Assembly (NCBI GenBank): GCA_025526935.1
Contig: JAHLKD010000045.1
Coordinates: 248,001 to 312,000, forward strand
DNA: 64,000 bases
Source: Cladochytrium replicatum
Taxonomy: Eukaryota > Chytridiomycota > Chytridiomycetes > Cladochytriales > Cladochytriaceae
Reading direction: 5' to 3'
The first letter of the stretch is position 1. Each line of letters starts with the position of its first letter. The translations under genes were made by a program, and so were the position numbers. This document shows positions 1 through 9,330 of the stretch, in pieces. Under the pieces are notes generated by a model. That model saw nothing but the letters and a program-made list of their open reading frames with translations. It had not been told where the DNA came from and searched no databases.

Positions 1-500
1 GTGCTCGATTGGTGGATACATGAAAGTTCCGAACGCAACTATTCAAAAGCTTCCATCGATAACGCGAGTCAGAACGGAACTGTTAATGTTCTGGATTGGT
101 TGAAAGATAATGAATTCACTTGAATGCGGCAAGTTAAAATGGCCATGTGAAAGTATTGCAATGGTGGAAAGACCGTGGGCTAGAATGCTTGTATTCACAT
201 CGGGCCATTGAATATGGGCATGTCAATATTTTGAGTTGGTGGCAGAAGTGGTATGCTGTGCTTATATTCAGAGGGTGCCATGAATGGTGCAAGCTTTGAG
301 GGTCATGTCAAAGTGCTGGATTGGTGGGAAAACAGTGGACTGGTGTGTGTATACAGCATCGCCAATGAACTACTCCAGCGGAAGGAACACTGGGGCCTAT
401 GGAGACTGGTTATCGTGGTCTCCAAAATCCTGCAGTTGGGTTTTTTGGATAAAAAGAGACTACCAAGTGTCTCCCCCGCACAATCTAGGAAGACCTGAGT
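1..500 (+). pseudogene. Remnant of a WW-ankyrin repeat gene (runs in from the left edge)
   Basis: Three frames in turn encode pieces of the 29-residue WW repeat. Bases 1-123 read VLDWW, then AS-NG and VLDWL, and reach a stop. About 130-250 reads GHVKVLQWWKDRGL and VNILSWW. The ATG frame at 253 reads ASFEGHVKVLDWWENSGL before the repeat signature is lost near 350. Stops and frame changes between recognisable repeats make this a decayed member of the family whose intact genes lie at 6590-8215 and 30008-31738. The 5' part lies outside the window. Frame assignment is direct; decay is inferred and an assembly error cannot be excluded. Confidence 0.7.
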
Positions 501-681
501 CTGCCAATATGCTGCCAGCTAACTAAACTCGGAAATCGACTGACAGCTCGAATGACATGACTTCAATCGTCATATATCCCAATACGGCTATCTGCGCCAT
601 TCCCATATCCATTCCTGGTCGTTGCTCTGTCCCTTCCAATTCTGGCATTTCTTTCTTATTTTCTAACTCTACTCGACATAC

Positions 682-1923
682 ATGACTGTCGTCGATTCCT
701 TCGAGGTGACCTGCTCTGCTCCGGTCAACATCGCTGTCATCAAGTACTGGGGCAAGCGCGACGAAACCTTGCTGCTACCGACAAACTCCTCGCTCTCTGT
801 CACCCTCTCCCAAGACCATCTGCACTCTCGGACAACTGTGCGCGCTTCCACCACCTTCGAACAGGACCGTCTCTGGCTCAACGACGAGCCTGAAGATGTC
901 TCCGCTTCAAAACGCCTGCAGAACGTGATCTCAGAAGCCCGCCGCCTTCGCGCTCTGCTGGAATCTACTAACCCCGGCCTGCCCATGCTCTCGACCTACA
1001 AGCTCCACATCTGCTCCCGGAACAACTTCCCGACCGCTGCCGGTCTGGCCTCCTCCGCGAGCGGCTTCGCGTGCCTGACCTACTGCCTCGCACAGCTCTT
1101 CGAGCTCCCGCAGTCCATAAGCGAGATCTCCCGTCTCGCGCGCGTCGGCTCGGGCTCCGCCTGCCGCTCGCTCTTTGGTGGCTTTGTCGCCTGGGAGATG
1201 GGCTCCCTCCCCGACGGCTCCGACTCGATCGCCGTGCAAGTCGCACCCGAGTCCCACTGGCCAGACATCGAGGCCCTCGTACTCGTCGCCTCGGACGCAA
1301 AGAAACACGTCAGCTCGACCTCGGGCATGCAGACTACTGTCGAGACCTCGGCGCTCCTCCGCGAGCGCATCGAGCGGGTGGTTCCTGCGCGTATGGAGGC
1401 GATGAAAGCTGCGATCGCGGAAAAGGATTTCGATGCGTTTGCGGAGATCACGATGCGAGACTCGAACCAGTTCCATGCGGTGTGTTTGGACACCTTCCCG
1501 CCGATATTTTATCTTACGGACGTGTCGAGGGCGGTGATTGCGGTCTTGACGGCGTATAATGAGGCTGTTGAGGGCGCCGGGTACAGAGCCGCCTATACGT
1601 TTGACGCGGGGCCGAACGCGGTGATCTATGCGAGGAGGGAGCATGTGCCCGAGATCCTGGCGCTGGTGAACAGGTTCTTCCCGCCTCAGGCGTCGGCGGA
1701 GGCGGGGACGGAGTACTTTGGAAGGGCGGCGGAGTTCTTGGGGGCTGTGGATGCGGCAAGGGTCGAGGAGCTCGCAAAGAAGATCAAGGTGCCGGCTTTG
1801 GAACCGGGGAGTCTGCGTCGAATTATCAGCACGCATGTAGGAGACGGACCGAGGTTGCTTGCTAGGGGAAACGATCCCGGTGTGTCGTTGCTCGATGTGT
1901 CAGGGAATCCCATTCCCAAATGA
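682..1923 (+). CDS. MVD1: Diphosphomevalonate decarboxylase
   Basis: ATP-dependent decarboxylation of mevalonate 5-diphosphate to isopentenyl diphosphate, the last step of the mevalonate branch feeding sterols and prenyl groups; normally cytosolic (peroxisomal in some lineages). The 413-residue protein has the usual length for the family (yeast Erg19 is about 396). Visible signatures are the N-terminal APVNIAVIKYWGKRDE, the GHMP-kinase ATP loop PTAAGLASSASGFA (about residues 115-128) and AYTFDAGPNAVIY (about 298-310), which carries the catalytic aspartate of the family. It is a single uninterrupted reading frame, unusual beside the intron-rich neighbours, and markedly GC-rich at third positions. 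The ATG at 682 is the only start preceding the conserved N-terminus. The C-terminal tail ends GNPIPK and shows no PTS1. Confidence 0.96.
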   Translation: MTVVDSFEVTCSAPVNIAVIKYWGKRDETLLLPTNSSLSVTLSQDHLHSRTTVRASTTFEQDRLWLNDEPEDVSASKRLQNVISEARRLRALLESTNPGLPMLSTYKLHICSRNNFPTAAGLASSASGFACLTYCLAQLFELPQSISEISRLARVGSGSACRSLFGGFVAWEMGSLPDGSDSIAVQVAPESHWPDIEALVLVASDAKKHVSSTSGMQTTVETSALLRERIERVVPARMEAMKAAIAEKDFDAFAEITMRDSNQFHAVCLDTFPPIFYLTDVSRAVIAVLTAYNEAVEGAGYRAAYTFDAGPNAVIYARREHVPEILALVNRFFPPQASAEAGTEYFGRAAEFLGAVDAARVEELAKKIKVPALEPGSLRRIISTHVGDGPRLLARGNDPGVSLLDVSGNPIPK

Positions 1924-2127
1924 TCGATCCACTCAACTTCAAGTAGTTTCTTTGCCGTGAGATGTTTTTTATTACAGTGTTCCGATGAATGCCTTACTTA
2001 GGAAAATGGAAATCACCTAAAATTTACACAAAAACAAAACAGAAAGAGAGTAGATAGCTCGCAGCCTCAAACCCCCCGTCCCACACTATGCCCATTCTTC
2101 ATCGACGGCAAACCCCATCAATGCCAC

Positions 2128-2898
2128 TTAGAACTTTTCTGCTTCCAAAGTCATTTGCCGTGCAACGTCGGTGGTCTCGACGACCTTCATGAACTCGTCG
2201 AAGGAGATCTTGCCGTCCATGTCTGTATCTGCCTCCATGATAGTCTTGTCGACGATCTGCTGGAGCTGTTGGTCGCGCAGGTTGTTCCCGACCATCATCT
2301 TGAGCACCAAGAAAAGCTCGCCGTTCGAGATGAACCCGTCGCGGTCCATGTCGTACACCTTGAACGCAACTAAAAGGAAGACCAAAAAAAAGAGAAAGAG
2401 GCAATTATAAATACACGACAACCATTTCCACCGTTTGTTTGTGAGGGAATCCATCCTCGCTTAAGCCCACATACACCTCAGCTTATCCTCCTTGTTCCCT
2501 TTTGCCGAGAAAGCGCTGAGACCCGAAATGAATTCTTTGAAATCAATGTCGCCCGAGCCGTCGTTGTCAAAGCACGCAATCATGCGCTGTGCAAGCGGGT
2601 TGTTTGCAATCTGCGGGAGAGACAGGAACTCGTCCTTGTCGATCGAGCCCGAGCCGTCCTTGTCGAGCTTCATGAAGCGCTTGTACAGTCTCTGGATCTC
2701 ATCGCTTGTGACTGCAAGAAAACAATAGAGTGAGCAGAAAAAAGGAGAAAACTTTTGCCTGCTCTGTCTCAGAGTCGCTCGGAGTGACACACAGCCCACA
2801 CAGCAGCCGTGATCTTTTCTCTCCCCCCCTCCTCCCCCCAAATCCCTACAGTTTGTCGCTGTCGCGAGATCGTCGAGTTCTTTCTGTGTGGAAGCCAT
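2128..2898 (-). CDS. CNB1: Calcineurin regulatory subunit B
   Basis: Calcium-binding regulatory subunit of the protein phosphatase calcineurin. Three exons are inferred: 2898-2850, 2711-2475 and 2369-2128, with GT-AG introns whose phases restore the family reading ([12 protein letters not shown] and [12 protein letters not shown] across the joins); the product is 175 residues, the standard length. Four EF-hand loops are intact: [36 protein letters not shown] and [12 protein letters not shown], followed by the conserved linker MMVGNNL. The N-terminus begins MASTQ, so the glycine at position 2 that carries the myristoyl group in animal and yeast calcineurin B is absent. An unseen alternative first exon could supply it. 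The gene is divergent from the kinase at 2972. Confidence 0.95.
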
Positions 2899-2971
2899 CC
2901 TCTGTCACGTGTGTGTTAGCACACTTGTGAAAAAGTGTTTTTTGCTATTTTATAAATTGGGTTGTGCTCTG
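2899..2971. promoter_or_regulatory. Shared divergent promoter, CNB1 and kinase
   Basis: Only 73 bp separate the CNB1 start codon (minus strand) from the kinase start codon (plus strand). The stretch holds an AT-rich core, TATTTTATAAATT, about 20 bp upstream of the kinase ATG. Both transcripts must start inside or very near this gap unless leader exons lie further out. The assignment is positional; no transcription start can be read from sequence. Confidence 0.5.
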
Positions 2972-4984
2972 ATGAACCCGCCATCGTACTCGGTTGTGCG
3001 TCCGCTGGGCCAGGGCACGTCTGCGACGGTCTATCTATGCACCAGAAAACGCCCGGATCCAAACTCACTGACCGACGTCGCTGTGAAAGCCATCCCACGG
3101 CCATCAAAGATGGATTCGGATAAGGTGCTACTAGAGGTCTCCATCTTGAAACGATTCGCACATCCCAATGTCGTCCGTTTCGTCAACCTGGAGGTACGCG
3201 CGAGTGAATTGATTCACATTGTTAATTTTATTTTTAGTGGGATTTGAACTACATCTATGTCGTGATGGAGTACTGCAAACTCGGGTCACTGAAGAGCTAT
3301 GTGCTTCGACAACCCAAGAAACGGCTTGCGGAGCAGGAGGCGCGTGGGTTCTTAAGACAGTTGGCCTCGGGGCTATTTTTCTTGTGGACACGGAATCTTG
3401 TCCACCGCGATCTCAAAAGTGAGCCGTGTTACTACCACGTGCAGACAGTCAAAGGGACTGAATGCTTTTTTTTTGTTGGACATAACAGCGGAGAACCTCT
3501 TGCTCACAGGAGATCCGCGATCGCCCGACCTACGAATCGCAGACTTTGGAATCGCACACATCGACGAGCGAGATGCGGGCGATAGGAACGATCGAAAGGC
3601 TGTGATGACGCGGAGAGCAGGGACACTCCAGTGAGTATATACTATGGATTGGTGTTTTGAGGTTGCTGATCCTTACAGCGTGTGCTTTTTCATTTTAAAG
3701 ATACATTGCACCCGAGATCCTCACGCGGGAAACCTACGACAGTCGCTGCGACCTATGGTCTGTCGGTGTCATTTTCTTCGGTACGCTTGACGATTCATTC
3801 TGCTGTTTTTTTTTTACTCACTTCTCTAATCATCGAAATCAGAAATGCTGGTGGGCCAAACCCCGTTCCACAACGCCCAATCGCAAGACCACCTCCTCGC
3901 CCTCATAACCTCCACCTCCCCGGACCGCCTCGCCCTCCCCGCATCCCTCGCCTCCGCAACAACCCCACCAGCCAACGACCTCCTCTCCTCCCTCCTAACC
4001 CGCGACCCGGACCGCCGCATCACATTCCAGGACTTTTTCCGCCACACCTACATCGATCTCGAGCACCTCCCGAGCGCCGACTCCCTCGACCGCGCAGCGC
4101 AAGTCCTCGCCATCGCCGTGAAAAGGGACCGCGACCTCCTAGGCCGCACGCCGTTCGCGGCCGACGCGAGGTCGACACCTCCACGCGGCGCTGTGGTTCC
4201 CGAGGGCGTGCAGGAGATCGTCGAGATGTACGTCGACGGCGCGCAGCATTTGTTGGCGTACATACAATTTGCGACGCGAGCGGGGGAGGACGCGAAGGGT
4301 TTGGAGGTCGTCAGGGACAAAAGTCGAAAGTACGTGCAGAGAGCGGAGGAGCTCAAGGGATACATCCAAGGTTACCGACCCGCTGTTTCTGCCAGCGCCG
4401 GCGGCGTGAGGGAATCGTCCGCGTCGGCGAACCGTCGACCCGAGCCGCCGCCGCCGTCCGAGCCAAAGTCCTCGTCGAGCAGCTGGCAAACTGATCTCCT
4501 AGCAGTCCTTTCCTGGGTCGCCGCCAGCGGCGTCTCCACACCAGCCGCGAGCGACGCTCCACCACCACCCACCACCCAACCGCGCCGCCCGGAAAACGTC
4601 TGGGGCACCGTCCTCGACCAGTCCGTCATGTTCCTCAACCGCGCAAAGGCGCACGAAGACCGTGGCGAGCTCGCGAAGGCCCTCGAGTCGTATGACAACG
4701 GGATCGCCCTGCTTATTCGCGCGATGCAGACGGAGAGCGACTCGGTGGCGAGGGCAAAGTTGCGCGCGGAGACGGAGGCGTGGTTTGATAGGGCGGAGGG
4801 GGTGAAGGTGAAGATGGAGAGGAAGAGGAAGATCGGGAGGCGGGTGTCGAGCGCGAGCGCGGGGAGCAGTGGTGGGTTAGGAGGGGTGGGAAGTCGAGTG
4901 GCGGGGAATGGACGGAGGATTATTGATATACCGTATCCTTCGTCGGTGCTGAATAATATTGAGAATGGGTCGGGGGGGTTGTGA
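2972..4984 (+). CDS. ULK/ATG1-type serine/threonine kinase with MIT region (ULK3-like)
   Basis: Five exons: 2972-3193, 3238-3418, 3489-3630, 3701-3780 and 3843-4984, giving about 588 residues with all intron phases consistent. The kinase domain comes first: glycine loop LGQGTSATVYL, lysine in VAVKAI, catalytic loop LVHRDLKAENLLL (restored across intron 2), IADFGIA, and YIAPEIL across intron 3. After the kinase domain comes a helical stretch containing MYVDGAQHLLAYIQFAT, then a low-complexity Ser/Pro linker, then a MIT-like hairpin with FLNRAKAHEDRGELAKALESY and CDS end at NIENGSGGL. Kinase followed by MIT repeats is the layout of ULK3 (ESCRT-III/abscission checkpoint, autophagy); true Atg1 lacks this spacing. 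Assignment to ULK3 rather than ATG1 is an inference. Confidence 0.88.
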
Positions 4985-5099
4985 AGGGTTGTGATGAAAG
5001 AGCTGAGGTGCGGTTTAGTTTGCAATATACCCATGTTGTTAATAACAAACGTAACTGTTTCGAAGTTGATGCAAGAAAAAAAAACCGAAAACGTCGACA

Positions 5100-6420
5100 A
5101 AAAAGCTATGTATATCTGAGCTCCAGCACTCGATTTCCACCAATTCAGGACGCTGATGTGTTCGCGCGCGCTGGCTCTATCGATCGCATTGTCGGTATAC
5201 TCAAGCGGAAGCCTTCTCGACTTCCACCACTCTAGAACCATGCCTCGAACTACAAAGAAGCGAGCGTTGAAACAATCCAGACCATCATCTGAAAGAGAAT
5301 CAAGTGCAGAACCGGTGACTGCACCTGAAACATCTCTGGGATCGATTTCTGAAGTGGAAGAAGCAGAAGTTGGCCTTGATGTCAAATCGACAGCTACTTC
5401 AAAGAAACCGGCGCGAACATGAACTGCTTGACTTCCACAATTCTAGAACATGAACGTGGCCATGCTCACGCGCATCGTCCACCGCCTGAGTGTGGTGTAC
5501 TTTATCCAAAGTTCCATTGTCCTTCCACCGCTGCAGAACGTTCAGGTGTCCTTCGGCGCTCCCGATGTCGATCGCGCGTTCGGTCCATTTCATCTCGAAC
5601 CACCCGTTGGATTTCCACCATCCACATGCCACGACATGCTCGCTCCATCCATTGCAAATTCTGTCCTTCGTCATTGCTGCAAATTCTCACGGTCCTGTTT
5701 CCCCCCCCCCCCCCCCCCCCCCCCCCCCCACCCCCCCCCGAAACATGGCCACTCTCGCTTGCTATGTTCATCGGTCTTGCGCTCCGATTCGCTGGCTTTC
5801 CACCACTCCGAAATGTTAACGTGTCCACTCGCGCTTGCCGCGCGTGGGAGTGATCATGGGATGAATATCAAACTTCAACTTCAGTCCGCAGGACGTCCAC
5901 CAGCAAGATTGTCCGTTCTTGCTTCCGTAGTCCATCGCAAGATAGCTCCACTTCATCTCTAAACCGCTGTTCTTCCACCAGTCCAGGACGTGAACGAGAC
6001 CATTCCCGTTTATGCTGTCCATTGCTCTTTCGTCCCCCTTCAGTTTCAAACCATTGGACTTCCACCACTCAAGCAGTCCATTGCGGTACACGCGATATGG
6101 GACGAAATATGTCAATTTCATCCTCAAACCATTCGCCATCCCACCAACTCACCGCCTCCCAACGACCGTTAAGGGTCGCCCAAATCATACCGCTCCTCGT
6201 CGGGATAAACTGCATCCACTTTCTCCAATTTTTTTCTCCGCGATCGCCGGCGTCAGCTGTGGGTGCGGGGTGCGAACATGTACAAGACCCATAGCTTTCG
6301 AGCTCGATTTCAGCTTCAGTCCACCGCTCTTCCACCACACAAGGACATCCATGTGACCCTTCGTGCTAGCGCCATCGATTTGCATTGGCTGTCCAGAGGA
6401 AAGCTGTTGTGGAAAGTTTA
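5100..6420 (-). pseudogene. Frameshifted WW-ankyrin gene
   Basis: Reading the minus strand from 6420 downwards, WW repeats appear in successive frames: GHMDVLVWWKSGGLKLK (about 6340), NGLLEWWKSNGLKLK and GLVHVLDWWKNSGLEMKW (about 6070-5960), SESGH (about 5745), SAEGHLNVLQRWKDNGTL (about 5530) and HISVLNWWKSS (about 5130). No single frame covers them, the F-box-like head is missing, and a 39-bp poly(C) tract sits in the middle. It lies directly downstream of, and in the same orientation as, the intact gene at 6590-8215, so a tandem duplicate that decayed is the simplest reading. Confidence 0.8.
5701..5739. repeat. Poly(C) homopolymer
   Basis: Twenty-nine consecutive C, one A, then nine C on the plus strand (poly-G on the sense strand of the surrounding pseudogene). 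It interrupts a WW-ankyrin repeat. Tracts of this length are prone to polymerase slippage and to sequencing error, so the exact length should be treated as uncertain. Confidence 0.95.
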
Positions 6421-6505
6421 ACTTTGAAGCGGCGAAGAGCAGAAGTGCCGGTGTTGAACATGATTCACGATTCGCTTGTATTGATATTGTCTTTACGCCG
6501 GAAAA

Positions 6506-6593
6506 AAGGATATCGATAATTCGGACAATGAAGAATCATGTTTTATCAAAAGGATATCGATAATTAAGACAATGACGAATCATGTTTTATCAT
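6506..6593. repeat. 44-bp tandem direct duplication
   Basis: Two adjacent copies of a unit beginning AAGGATATCGATAATT and ending AATCATGTTTTATCA differ at only a few positions. The second copy covers the last bases and stop codon of the WW-ankyrin gene on the minus strand, so the duplication arose in its 3' end or 3' UTR. Confidence 0.85.
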
Positions 6594-8215
6594 TCTGTTT
6601 CCAAAAGCCCACAATCTTTCCACCACTGCCGCACTTCGGCACTTCCATCCTTCCACCTCAAAGCACTCTTGATCCGCTCGACAGTGAACCTCAGCTCAAG
6701 ACCGCTCGTTCGCCACCAATCGAGCACTTGAATGTTCTTCGCGCAGTCCATCGCATTCTCGCTCCATTTAGGTTCGAGCCCACTGCTCTTCCACCAATTC
6801 AGTACATCGATTCGTCCGTCTGCGCTCGCACTATCCATTGCTTGCTCGCTCCACCTCAACGGCAGTCCACTTGCCTTCCACCAATCCAACACATTCAAGT
6901 GACCACAACCGCTAGCGGTGTTCATTGCGTCGAAGCTGTACTTTAACTCGACGCCACTCGACCTCCACCACCAGTCCAACACATCAACTTGTCCCATTCG
7001 ACTCGCTGAGGTCATCACAGCTGAGGTTGGTGTTTTCAGTCCATTCGACTTCCACCAATCTAGCACATCCAGACGACAACTCTCGCTCGCACGAGCTAAC
7101 GCCGGTTGCATAGATTCGTTCAAATCAAGCCCATGTCGTTTCCACCATTCAAGAACATTCACATGTCCATTCCAGCTCGCCCACTCCATCGCTGCACTAC
7201 TAGAACGCATTTGTAGTCCGCTCCGTTTCCACCAATCGAGAACCGCAACATGTCCGTTTGCGCTCGCGCGATCCAAGGCGTATTCGGTCCAAATCAACAT
7301 CGGCCCGTTCGATTTCCACCACTGCAAAACATCAACGTGGCCTCGCTCGCTCGCAACGTTGAGCACTTGATCATCGGGCTTGATCACCAAACCGTTAGAC
7401 TTCCACCAGTTTAGGATGTCCATCCTCCCCTCGCAACTTGCCCAGACCAATGCGTTCGAAGAGTACTTCAATTCAAGCCCACTCAATTTCCACCAGTCGA
7501 GAACTGGAATTTTCCCCTCCGAGCATGCGCGATCCATCGCGCTGTCACTCCACTTGGGCTGGAGTCCGCTTTGTTTCCACCAGTCCAGCACTTTGATCTG
7601 GCCACTCTTGCTCGCGCGATCCATGCTATTTGCTGTCCACTTCAAATCCAATCCGCTTGATTGCCACCAATCCAAAACCTTCACAAGCAGATTATCACTC
7701 GCCACCTGCGCGGACTCGAGCTCCTTGAGCTTTTTCAGAATTCCCGGTTGTTTGTTGCGGAATATCGGCGGTCGCGCAGCTGACAAGTTCATTGCGCTAT
7801 GGCTCCAAGTCAGCTTGAGCCCGCTTCCCCTCCACCAATCCAGAACAGTGATGTTTCCCCTCTCGCTCGCGCCATCCATGGCCGCCGCGCTCCATTTCAA
7901 CTCCATGCCCGACGACTTCCACCATTCCAGGACGTCAATATGCCCGTACCTGCTCGCAAAGTCCATTGCCTCACGACTATACTGCGGGATTCTGCTTTTA
8001 TCGGCGACGTGAAGGTGTAGAAAGTCAATGCGGCCCAGAGCGCTGGCATCGTCCATCGAAATGACAATGTGAATGAATTTGGCTTGCACTTTCGCTCGTT
8101 TGAGCACAGTCGCGCAACTGAAAGCCAGGCGAGGTTGACCAGCCCATGTTCCGAGCAGGATCAAAATCTCATCGACGATTTCCGGCGGTACCTGAGCGGG
8201 TGGCCGCATTTCCAT
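6590..8215 (-). CDS. F-box-like/WW-ankyrin repeat protein
   Basis: Intact 541-residue intronless gene. The head PPEIVDEILILLGTWA resembles an F-box first helix and is followed by VQAKFIHIVISMDDASALGR. From about residue 85 the protein is built from some 14-15 repeats of about 29 residues, consensus G-H-h-x-V-L-[DE]-W-W-K-x-S-G-L-x-h-K-W-S-x-x-A-M-D-x-A-S (for example GHIDVLEWWKSSGMELKW). The AS--GH--VL---SG core matches the short ankyrin-type repeats of amoeba and giant-virus proteins, with an invariant WW where ankyrin has a hydrophobic pair. The function is unknown. F-box plus repeats would suggest a substrate adaptor of an SCF ubiquitin ligase, which is inference. A decayed copy lies just downstream and a second intact gene at 30008. 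Confidence 0.85.
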   Translation of the reverse strand: MEMRPPAQVPPEIVDEILILLGTWAGQPRLAFSCATVLKRAKVQAKFIHIVISMDDASALGRIDFLHLHVADKSRIPQYSREAMDFASRYGHIDVLEWWKSSGMELKWSAAAMDGASERGNITVLDWWRGSGLKLTWSHSAMNLSAARPPIFRNKQPGILKKLKELESAQVASDNLLVKVLDWWQSSGLDLKWTANSMDRASKSGQIKVLDWWKQSGLQPKWSDSAMDRACSEGKIPVLDWWKLSGLELKYSSNALVWASCEGRMDILNWWKSNGLVIKPDDQVLNVASERGHVDVLQWWKSNGPMLIWTEYALDRASANGHVAVLDWWKRSGLQMRSSSAAMEWASWNGHVNVLEWWKRHGLDLNESMQPALARASESCRLDVLDWWKSNGLKTPTSAVMTSASRMGQVDVLDWWWRSSGVELKYSFDAMNTASGCGHLNVLDWWKASGLPLRWSEQAMDSASADGRIDVLNWWKSSGLEPKWSENAMDCAKNIQVLDWWRTSGLELRFTVERIKSALRWKDGSAEVRQWWKDCGLLETE

Positions 8216-9330
8216 GTGTGAAGATCAGATGTGGCACCCGCTTAAAAGTTTTGGAGCACTGCGCACGACTCAGCGCTATTAGGGACGGTGATCCACCATC
8301 CGTCTGTGTTAACTGGGTTCTGTCGATGGTGATATTGTTGGCAAATGAAGCACCATCCGTGTTACTTCGGTTAGCATTTCGATCAATGTAACATTAATGT
8401 CTTGAGCTGCTTGGTGCAATCCGGAACGCCAGCCTGCCCAAAAAGATGACGGTCGGTTGGCATGAGTCACTAAGGTGAATTTACTCTTTTCTCCAGTTTC
8501 CGGAAATCGGGCAGCTCTAAGGTTGACATATTTTCAAAAAGCCAGGCATTGAGGTTCTATGCAGTGAAGTTTGCTGCAGTATCGATCGCAGGTCCGGTCC
8601 AAAGAAACAGAAGTCGTACTGTGGTATCCACCTACACCATCGGCAAAGAAAGTCTCCTCCTCGCCCTCGCGTCCCTGTGACAGCAACAACAACCACGGCG
8701 AAGCAAACAACGCTGTTCCAGTTCTTCAAAGGTGCAGATCGGACATGATTTGAAAGTGTGCGTGTTACAAACTGTACTTCGAGAAGAGGCTGTACTTTTT
8801 CAATGTACTATCAAATGCATTTGTAGCAACTTCGCCCGCGCGCACAAAATGGATTCCGCTGTGTGAAACAGCCTGTGAAACAAAGGCCGATCGTGTTGAC
8901 AATGCGATTGACAACCCGAGTTCTCACCTTATCTGTGACTGCACGTCAACAAGTCGAATCATCTGAGGCAACCTCTTCAACGATTAGGAAAACTCCAATG
9001 CCAGAGCCGCAATTGCACTCAGGCACTCTTCAGTCGCAGAGAAATTGACCTTCCAAGCACACGATACACTCCGCAAAAATGGTTATTGCCAAACACTTGG
9101 ATGTATCCGCACAACGCCAAGTTGTTTTTGGTGTATCGATGGGAACGGGTTTGGTGCGCAAGTTAGGGCAAGAAGCACCACCTTGACCTTATGTGGTGGT
9201 AGTGAGTGTGACCCATAGGTGAGAGTCCATCCTCCTGATCATCACCCCCATCTTTGTTAAGTTCCTTCTTAAATGGCGGCAAATTCAATTTCCCACAGCC
9301 ATTTCGACCGTTACATCGAACTCCACCAAA
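8216..9330. other. Intergenic, one degraded coding fragment
   Basis: Apart from the PIP-box-like fragment at about 8615-8748 I see no supported gene. Short ORFs here lack family signals and do not join across plausible splice sites. The final 300 bp should hold the promoter of the NLR-like gene. Confidence 0.4.
8615..8748 (+). pseudogene. C-terminal fragment with PCNA-interacting (PIP) motif
   Basis: One frame reads a basic/proline segment (RKSPPRPRVPV), a threonine run, then AKQTTLFQFFKGADRT and a stop. QTTLFQFF fits the PIP-box consensus Q-x-x-[LIM]-x-x-[FY]-[FY], and its position at the extreme C-terminus is typical of replication and repair factors. The same tail, with a weaker motif, recurs at 14436-14605, and flanking nucleotides downstream of both stops are also alike. 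No upstream domain remains, so this is a truncated relic. The parent protein is not recognised. Confidence 0.5.

Noticed and set aside
931-1836. 301-codon minus-strand Arg-rich ORF
   Set aside because: Antisense shadow of MVD1, which has all family motifs.
6918-8012. Plus-strand ORFs of 150 and 210 codons with repeated DFHQS motif
   Set aside because: Antisense of the WW-ankyrin repeats, so the periodicity is inherited from the real gene.
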